A stretch of 64,000 bases of DNA from Candidatus Bandiella numerosa (GTDB lineage: Bacteria; Pseudomonadota; Alphaproteobacteria; Rickettsiales; Midichloriaceae), in assembly GCF_029981845.1 (NCBI RefSeq), contig NZ_CP104164.1, forward strand, positions 310,001-374,000. The letters are read 5' to 3'. This document shows, piece after piece, positions 57,812 to 64,000 of the stretch. How positions within the stretch are numbered: the first letter of the stretch is position 1; the number at the start of each line of letters is the position of its first letter. The position numbers and the translations under genes were made by a program. A model generated the notes under the pieces. That model made no database searches and was not told where the DNA came from. It saw only the letters and a list, made by a program, of their open reading frames with translations.

Positions 57812-59665
57812 ATGGGTAATTTTGGCGATGCCTTTAGAAATTTTGTTTTAGCAATGTTTTTAGGAGCATTATTGTTTATTGCTAGCTTATATTTTTCGGG
57901 ATTGATACTTACTTATACAGAATATAAGAAACTTAGTTTAGATTTCGCTTTGTCTACACAGCCCCTTATTATTCTTAATCAATTAGTAATGTATTGGGTC
58001 GATAACTTTAAAGCAATCACTCTTGAATACGATAATTATTTTGTGGCTAGAGTTATTGGTGCAATTTTAGTTCCAATGATAATAATTGGCTCTTTTACGT
58101 GGAAATTTAGAAAAACCATATATGAGTTAAAGCCATATAAAAAGAAAGAATCTGTGCATGGAGATGCAAGATGGGCAACTGAAGAAGATATCAAAAAGGC
58201 CAACCTAAGAGTTAAAAAAGGTATGTTACTTGGAGAAGACAAAAAGGGTTATTTGATTTCTGAAGGATACCAACATACATTACTGTTTGCTCCAACTGGT
58301 TCAGGTAAAGGTGTGGGTTTTGTAATACCAAATTTGCTTTTTTGGGAGGAATCTTTGGTTGTGCATGATATTAAGCTTGAAAACTATGAATTAACTTCTG
58401 GATGGAGAGCAAAAATGGGGCAGCAGGTTTTTGTTTGGAGTCCTGCAAATCCAGATGGTGATACTCATTGTTATAATCCAATTGATTGGGTGAGCAAAAA
58501 ACCAGGGCAGATGGTGGATGACGTTCAGAAGATAGCAAGTCTTATCATGCCGGAAAAAGAGTTTTGGAATAATGAAGCGCGTTCACTGTTTGTTGGAGTT
58601 GTTTTATATTTAATTGCTGATAAGAACAAAGTAAAATCGTTTGGTGAAGTAGTTAGAACTATGAGGAGCGATGACGTAGTATACAACTTAGCTGTGGTAT
58701 TAGATACAATGGGTAATGAAATACACCCAGTTGCATATATGAATATTGCCGCATTTCTTCAAAAAGCAGATAAAGAAAGATCTGGTGTAATTTCTACTAT
58801 GAACTCAAACTTAGAGCTTTGGTCTAATCCATTGATTGATACAGCTACTGCTTCTAGTGATTTTAATGTTTTGGAATTTAAAAAGAAGCTTACTACGGTT
58901 TATGTTGGTTTAACACCTGATAACTTAAAGCGACTCCAACCGCTAATGCAGGTATTTTATCAACAAGCAACAGAATTTTTGTCCCGAAAACTTCCTGGCG
59001 ATGATGAACCATATGGTGTAATGTTTATGATGGATGAGTTTCCAACTCTCGGAAAGATGGAGCAATTCATGACGGGTATTGCTTATTTTCGTGGTTATCA
59101 TGTTAGGTTATTTTTAATTATCCAAGATACCCAGCAACTTAAGGGAATTTATGAGGAACACGGGATGAACTCGTTTTTGTCAAACTCTACCTACAGGATT
59201 ACTTTTGCTGCAAACAATTACGAGACAGCAAATTTAATTTCACAACTTTGTGGTAATAAAACTGTTGAACAGATATCGCAAAATAAACCGAAGTTTTTGG
59301 ATTTTAATCCAGCTTCTAGATCACTCAGTGTATCAAACACTCAAAGAGCACTGTTGCTACCACAAGAGGTTATTAATTTACCACGTGATGAGCAAATATT
59401 ATTGATAGAGTCAAGCCCTCCTATAAAATCAAATAAAATTAAATATTACAGTGATAGCTTCTTTAAAAAAAGGTTATTACCTCCAATCCCAATACCTAAG
59501 CAAGAACCTTTTGACATGGAAAAATTAAGAGCAAGCTTTGCGGGAAATAAGAATAAAGGAGAAAAACAAAATAATCCACAAGAAGAGCAAAAAATGGTCA
59601 CTGAGAGCCCACAACAACCAGCAACTGCTGATAAAAAAATGGACGATGAGGTATTCAATTCTTGA
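57812..59665 (+). CDS. virD4: Type IV secretion coupling ATPase VirD4
   Basis: Coupling protein that recruits substrates to the VirB/VirD4 type IV secretion channel. 617 residues: two N-terminal membrane segments (about 10-32 and 82-98), then HGDARWATEEDI, Walker A APTGSGKGVGFVIP (about 159-172), Walker B MFMMDEFPTLGKM and a C-terminal Gln/Asn/Lys-rich tail. It is not accompanied by virB genes here. Its stop overlaps the murE start by one base (TGATG). Identification is secure. Confidence 0.95.
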   Translation: MGNFGDAFRNFVLAMFLGALLFIASLYFSGLILTYTEYKKLSLDFALSTQPLIILNQLVMYWVDNFKAITLEYDNYFVARVIGAILVPMIIIGSFTWKFRKTIYELKPYKKKESVHGDARWATEEDIKKANLRVKKGMLLGEDKKGYLISEGYQHTLLFAPTGSGKGVGFVIPNLLFWEESLVVHDIKLENYELTSGWRAKMGQQVFVWSPANPDGDTHCYNPIDWVSKKPGQMVDDVQKIASLIMPEKEFWNNEARSLFVGVVLYLIADKNKVKSFGEVVRTMRSDDVVYNLAVVLDTMGNEIHPVAYMNIAAFLQKADKERSGVISTMNSNLELWSNPLIDTATASSDFNVLEFKKKLTTVYVGLTPDNLKRLQPLMQVFYQQATEFLSRKLPGDDEPYGVMFMMDEFPTLGKMEQFMTGIAYFRGYHVRLFLIIQDTQQLKGIYEEHGMNSFLSNSTYRITFAANNYETANLISQLCGNKTVEQISQNKPKFLDFNPASRSLSVSNTQRALLLPQEVINLPRDEQILLIESSPPIKSNKIKYYSDSFFKKRLLPPIPIPKQEPFDMEKLRASFAGNKNKGEKQNNPQEEQKMVTESPQQPATADKKMDDEVFNS

Positions 59666-61083
59666 TGGACATCAATAAGATTTTAAGCTCCATTAATGGG
59701 ATTGAAGATAATTCAAAAAATGTAGGAAAAGATTTTATCTTTTTTGCATTAAGTGGGTTTAATACGAGTGGTGAAAAGTATATTGACCAGGCAATTAAAA
59801 ATGGAGCTAGGTATGTGGTAATTGACCAAAATTCAAATGTGGAGATTAAACGAGATAATGTAAAAATTATAAAAGTAGAAAATCCACGAAAATTTTTAAG
59901 TCAGATGTTATCTCTGTATTATAAGGAGAAGCCAGAAAATATAGTGGCTATAACTGGTACAAATGGAAAAACTTCTGTTGTAAATTTTTATCAACAAATA
60001 TGCCATTTATTAGATTTTAAAAGTGCATCAATTGGTACATTAGGAGTTATTGATTCTGATAACCAATTTGAATCTAAGGGTGTTCCTAGCCTTACATCTC
60101 CATCTTCCATAGAATTAAATAAACTTTTGACAAAACTTAATGAAAAAAAAATTACTCATGTCGCACTTGAGGCATCTAGCCATGGTATATACCAACATAG
60201 AATTGATTACTTGAACTTCAAAGCGGTTGGATTTACAAATTTTTCACAAGATCATTTAGATTATCATAAAACACTAGAAGAGTATTTTAAGGCTAAATTA
60301 CGAATTTTCAGTGAAGTTTTAGAAAGTGGCAAGTATGCCGTTTTAAATACTGATATTGATGAATTTGATATTCTTAACCGAACATGTAAAAATCGTGATA
60401 TAAGAGTAATTGAATACGGAAAAAAAGCTAAGGATTTACAAATTTTAAGTAGTAGTGATAGTGAGTGGGAAGTGAAAGTTTTTGGAAAGATATATTCACT
60501 TGATTCAAAAATTAAAGGAGAATTTCAGCTATATAATATTTTATGCTCAATAGGTCTTGCTATAGCATGTGAATTGCCTATTAGTAGTGTTATGAACATA
60601 ATAAATAGGCTGAAGGCAGCAAGAGGTCGTCTTGAGCTAGCAAGAAGTTATAATGGTGCAGAGGTATATATAGATTATGCGCATACTCCTGACTCTCTAA
60701 AAACTGTATTACAAACTCTAAGAAAAACGTGTGGGGGGAAGCTTCACGTGTTATTTGGTTGTGGTGGACAAAGAGATGTTGGTAAAAGAGGATTAATGGG
60801 TGATATTGCAAATGAACTTGCTGATTATGTAATTGTTACTGACGACAATCCTAGGGAAGAAAATGCTAACCTCATACGGCAACAAATTTTGAAATTTTGT
60901 CCCAAAGGAAAGGAAGTTGAGGGGAGAGCTAATGCAATTAAATTTGCCATGGACAACTTGAGAGATAATGATATTTTGGTTATCGCAGGTAAGGGGCATG
61001 AGGATTATCAACTCATAGGAAAAAATAAAATACACTTTAGCGATTTTGAAGAAGTTGCAAATTTTAATAAAAATATTAGGTAG
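59665..61083 (+). CDS. murE: UDP-MurNAc-tripeptide (DAP-adding) ligase MurE
   Basis: Adds the third residue of the peptidoglycan stem peptide. I start it at the ATG at 59665; an in-frame TTG directly before it is not needed. The 472 residues have GTNGKTSVVNF (ATP loop, about 98-108), LEASSHGIYQHR (about 169-180), YAHTPDSL and DDNPREENANLI (about 393-404). The DNPR motif indicates diaminopimelate rather than lysine as substrate; DNPR is found in both LL- and meso-DAP enzymes. It is coupled to virD4 by a one-base overlap. Confidence 0.95.
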   Translation: MDINKILSSINGIEDNSKNVGKDFIFFALSGFNTSGEKYIDQAIKNGARYVVIDQNSNVEIKRDNVKIIKVENPRKFLSQMLSLYYKEKPENIVAITGTNGKTSVVNFYQQICHLLDFKSASIGTLGVIDSDNQFESKGVPSLTSPSSIELNKLLTKLNEKKITHVALEASSHGIYQHRIDYLNFKAVGFTNFSQDHLDYHKTLEEYFKAKLRIFSEVLESGKYAVLNTDIDEFDILNRTCKNRDIRVIEYGKKAKDLQILSSSDSEWEVKVFGKIYSLDSKIKGEFQLYNILCSIGLAIACELPISSVMNIINRLKAARGRLELARSYNGAEVYIDYAHTPDSLKTVLQTLRKTCGGKLHVLFGCGGQRDVGKRGLMGDIANELADYVIVTDDNPREENANLIRQQILKFCPKGKEVEGRANAIKFAMDNLRDNDILVIAGKGHEDYQLIGKNKIHFSDFEEVANFNKNIR

Positions 61084-61171
61084 GGTTAATACAATATATT
61101 ATAATATAAAGATACAAACCACTACCCACTAGATTTATTACCTTAAGTGTTTATCAATATACAGCTTAGAT

Positions 61172-63670
61172 CTATCTTTCATTCTGGCCCTCATCTATAT
61201 CTTCTGAATCATTGATTATTTCCTGTTCTTCATTTTCTAATATGTCAAATACTGAATTTGTATCAATATCAAACGATTGTGGTAGTGATTCAATATTCTC
61301 GTTTAGCTTTGTATTTAATTGGCTATCAGTATAAATTGACTCAGAGGTGGTATCTTTAAAATTTTCAAGTATATATTTTTTACTTTCTATAAAATCCTTT
61401 TCCTCAGTTATATTACCTGTTTCTTGGTCAACATAATTTTTGCTAATCGAATTTGGCACTTCAAATTCTCGGTCTGGAATGAATTTTGAATTTTTAAAAA
61501 AATCAACAAAAATTGGTAATGCTACATTAGAACCTGTTGCATGTTTTCCCATGCTTTTAGGTATATCATAACCTACGAACACACCAACAGTTATGTCTGG
61601 TGTCATACCAATAAACCAGGTATCAAAACTATCATTTGTTGTTCCAGTTTTACCTGCAACAGTTCGTTGTAAAACCTTAGCTCTTTGAGCTGAACCTCTT
61701 TGTACAACCCCTTCTAACAGTGAAAGGGTTTGGTAATTAGTCCCATCATCAATTACTTTTTTACCAAGAAATCCAATTTCAGGGTCAGATTTTTGTTCAT
61801 TTTTTTCGTTATGCATAGATGAAGAGATAGCATCATTATAATATATGTCTTTAGGTGAATATAATAATTCTCCGTAGCGATTATAGATACTGTCTATAAA
61901 TTTTGGTTGTTTCATCACACCATTATTCGCAATACTTGCATATGCAGTAGTCATTTTTAGTAAAGTGGTTTCATATGCTCCCAGTGCAATGGAATAATTG
62001 GGTTTGATATTTGAATTATAAATTAGATATCTCTTCGCTACATCAGTGAGTTTTTCTAAGCCCATTCCCAATACTAATCTTAATGTAGACAGGTTTCTAG
62101 ATTTTTCAAATGAAGTTCTTATTGTGATTAACCCGTAATATTTATCTGAATGATTTTTTGGTCTCCAAATGGGTAATCCTTTACCCAAATCTATCTCAAG
62201 TGGTTCATCTAAAACTAATGTATTAGGCGGTATGTTTTGCTCAAAAGCTGCAAGATATAGAAATGTTTTGAAAGCTGAGCCTGGTTGTCTTTGAGCTTGA
62301 ATTACCCTATCAAATTTACTTTGCTTATAATCATAACCACCAACTAGTGCTAAAATTTTACCAGATATGTTTTCCATGACTACCATTCCACCATTAATTT
62401 CTGGTATTTGTTCTAATGCGTACTGTCCCTTAGTGACTTCATCAATCAATATGATATCTCCGATTTTAAATTTCTGCTTCAATTGAGTTGCCAAGGATAT
62501 ATTCTGATTTAATATCCACTCAAAGGATGATTTTGTTAGTTTAATTTCCTTTGAATTTTGTAATATCACATTAAGGCTGTCTTTATTTATTTTTGAAACA
62601 GCTCCAAGCAAATAGTTATCATGATAATTATCATTGGCGATCTTTTTTAAATTTGCAGCAACATCATTATTAATCTCAATTTTTGCTAATGCGCCTCTCC
62701 AACCTCTTTTTTTATCATAATTTTTTAATCCATTCTTTAATGAATTTTGCGCATTGACCTGCAAGTCTAAATTAATATTAGTATTGACTATTAATCCTTT
62801 TGAATAAACACTCCTCTCATCAAATAAATCAATTAATTCTGATTTGACAGCGCCTGTGTAATAATTTTCATACTTATTATTTCTGATGGGAGAGTCACTT
62901 AATTGTATTGGAGAATTTATTGCCGCTACTCTTTCTTTAAAGGATATAAAGCCCTCTTCCTCCATTCTTTGTATTGCCCAATTTCTACGTTGTAAAGCTC
63001 GGTCATAATTTTTATACGGGTTTAAGGTAGAAGGAGCTTTCGGTAATGAGGCGAGTAATGCAGCTTCTTCAATATTAATATCAGCTAGATTTTTGCCGAA
63101 ATAATTATGGGAAGCAACATAAATTCCATAGGAATGGTGCCCTAAGTATATTTGATTTAAGTATATTTCTAATATTTTTTCTTTAGTAAATGCCTTGCTA
63201 ACTCTATATGCTAAAATCGCTTCCTTTAACTTTCTAACAAAGCTTCTTTCATTAGTTAGGAAAAATCCTTTGACTACCTGTTGGGTAATAGTGGAACCGC
63301 CTACTAGCCTTTTGTTTCTTCCAATATTTAAAATATTTTGTATGGATGCTCGTAAAATGCTAGTTAAATCTATTCCTTGATGTTCAAAAAAATTCTTGTC
63401 TTCAGCAGCAATAAAAGCATTTATAATAATTTTTGGCACATCATCATACCTGACATATACTCTTTTTTCCAATGCGTATTCATCTAAGATTTCGCCATTT
63501 GAATCATATAATCTAGTTATTCCTGAAGGCATATAATTTGCAAGCTCCTCGTAATCTGGGATATCTTGAAAAAAACTGGCAAATAATAATAGACTTAAAA
63601 ATCCAAGTGCAGTTACAAATGCCAAAAAGATAGAAAATATAAAAAAAATTTTATTGGTAAATTTACTCAT
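61172..63670 (-). CDS. Class A penicillin-binding protein (PBP1A-type)
   Basis: Bifunctional peptidoglycan polymerase and cross-linker. About 832 residues from the ATG at 63670 (a preceding TTG is ignored). Membrane anchor (about 8-32), GT51 glycosyltransferase with catalytic Glu in AAEDKNFFEH (about 90) and GGSTITQQVVK, then a transpeptidase domain with SAFK (about Ser464), SRN (SxN) and KTGT (about 673-676). The acidic C-terminal tail is long. Together with the dap genes, murE and nagZ it indicates real murein synthesis. Confidence 0.95.
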   Translation of the reverse strand: MSKFTNKIFFIFSIFLAFVTALGFLSLLLFASFFQDIPDYEELANYMPSGITRLYDSNGEILDEYALEKRVYVRYDDVPKIIINAFIAAEDKNFFEHQGIDLTSILRASIQNILNIGRNKRLVGGSTITQQVVKGFFLTNERSFVRKLKEAILAYRVSKAFTKEKILEIYLNQIYLGHHSYGIYVASHNYFGKNLADINIEEAALLASLPKAPSTLNPYKNYDRALQRRNWAIQRMEEEGFISFKERVAAINSPIQLSDSPIRNNKYENYYTGAVKSELIDLFDERSVYSKGLIVNTNINLDLQVNAQNSLKNGLKNYDKKRGWRGALAKIEINNDVAANLKKIANDNYHDNYLLGAVSKINKDSLNVILQNSKEIKLTKSSFEWILNQNISLATQLKQKFKIGDIILIDEVTKGQYALEQIPEINGGMVVMENISGKILALVGGYDYKQSKFDRVIQAQRQPGSAFKTFLYLAAFEQNIPPNTLVLDEPLEIDLGKGLPIWRPKNHSDKYYGLITIRTSFEKSRNLSTLRLVLGMGLEKLTDVAKRYLIYNSNIKPNYSIALGAYETTLLKMTTAYASIANNGVMKQPKFIDSIYNRYGELLYSPKDIYYNDAISSSMHNEKNEQKSDPEIGFLGKKVIDDGTNYQTLSLLEGVVQRGSAQRAKVLQRTVAGKTGTTNDSFDTWFIGMTPDITVGVFVGYDIPKSMGKHATGSNVALPIFVDFFKNSKFIPDREFEVPNSISKNYVDQETGNITEEKDFIESKKYILENFKDTTSESIYTDSQLNTKLNENIESLPQSFDIDTNSVFDILENEEQEIINDSEDIDEGQNER

Positions 63671-63764
63671 CAAAAAATATAAATACTCTAGTGTATGTTT
63701 TTACCATTTCTTTTTTAATTTTAAAGGAAAATTTGATTTTAGTGAAATTTAATTTTTACACTTC

Positions 63765-63817
63765 TAGCGCATCCTAATGAGTAGTGGGAAGGTTTGCTTG
63801 ATGATAAGGATGCGCTA
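63765..63817. repeat. 11-bp inverted repeat beyond the PBP gene
   Basis: Arms TAGCGCATCCT (63765-63775) and AGGATGCGCTA (63807-63817) with a 31-base spacer. It lies upstream of the PBP gene and is not followed by a T-run on either strand, so it is not an obvious terminator. The gap 63671-63919 contains no recognisable gene. Confidence 0.6.
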
Positions 63818-63919
63818 AATGTATAGCCACCCTTCAACAATCCTTCTTTAAGCTAGCATATATAAACCCTATGTGCAACCAATAGTTTTACTTTCTACTA
63901 TAAGAGGTGCAATTTATCC

Positions 63920-64000
63920 TCAAGCACCTATACCACCTTTACCAGAACCAATTTGGTTTTCCTTCTCTATTTCTGTTTTAGTATGTGGCCCAAGTATAGG
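63920..64000 (-). CDS. Possible 3' end of an unidentified gene, cut by window edge
   Basis: The minus strand is open from the right edge to a TGA at 63920-63922, with 26 codons visible ending KENQIGSGKGGIGA. The plus strand is also open here in one frame (proline-rich), so the choice of strand is uncertain. Nothing is recognisable. Confidence 0.3.
   Translation of the reverse strand, partial: PILGPHTKTEIEKENQIGSGKGGIGA

Overview
The window is AT-rich, gene-dense DNA that reads as the chromosome of an intracellular alphaproteobacterium of the order Rickettsiales. The evidence is a homologue of the rickettsial 17-kDa surface antigen, a 23S-5S rRNA unit with no 16S and its own promoter, a VirD4 coupling protein, a patatin-like phospholipase, an ankyrin protein with membrane segments, and many decayed gene and IS remnants. 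A cbb3-type cytochrome oxidase operon and a thiamine salvage operon are not what I expect of Rickettsia, Wolbachia or Ehrlichia. They point to a less reduced lineage such as Midichloriaceae. That family assignment is an inference.

Layout. 0-7.5 kb: mnmG (cut by the window edge) and mnmE flank a perfect 16-bp parS palindrome, followed by trmB, two overlapping APC amino acid permeases and secF, all on the minus strand. 7.7-11.4 kb (plus): an MscS channel, nagZ and a bifunctional GDP-mannose enzyme, ended by a strong two-way terminator and two tRNAs (Ala, Gly). 12.0-16.0 kb: a TPP riboswitch leads thiM-thiE-thiL-thiD-tenA, a complete salvage route to thiamine diphosphate precursors, followed by an IS110-type transposase scar. 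16-26.6 kb (minus): ubiG, yqgE, hemF, trxB and peroxiredoxin, a frameshifted exported protein, ccmC, ccoNOQP (ccoQ is only 47 codons) and recN. 27-30.5 kb: def, a membrane-anchored cytochrome c, a class II aldolase, queD and ispH. 30.6-33.7 kb: promoter, 23S and 5S rRNA.

33.7-37.4 kb is a degraded accessory patch with GNAT, cold-shock and IS3 remnants and one intact ankyrin-repeat gene. 37.4-48 kb: an Mrp-type ATPase, cutA, tRNA-Lys, ndk, a small lipoprotein, fabI, the 17-kDa antigen homologue, a PPDK regulator and ftsH. The lysine/DAP operon dapB-dapA-dapF-aminotransferase follows, then a csaA pseudogene. 48.3-51.3 kb is the classical rpsB-tsf-pyrH-frr operon. 51.5-57.2 kb: a host-attachment-type protein, a Xer recombinase, topA, a gamma-carbonic-anhydrase-like protein and a patatin. 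57.4-64 kb: an MFS pseudogene, virD4 joined to murE, and a class A penicillin-binding protein.

How the parts connect. The dap operon, murE and the class A PBP together say this organism makes a DAP-containing peptidoglycan. The DapF here has serine in place of both catalytic cysteines, while its operon carries an aminotransferase that could make LL-DAP directly. This is the most unusual biochemical signal in the window. The cbb3 operon, ccmC, cytochrome c, hemF and ubiG form a respiratory gene set suited to low oxygen. VirD4, the patatin and the ankyrin protein are candidate host-interaction genes. The riboswitch-controlled thiamine operon with a transposase scar behind it looks like an acquired nutritional module.
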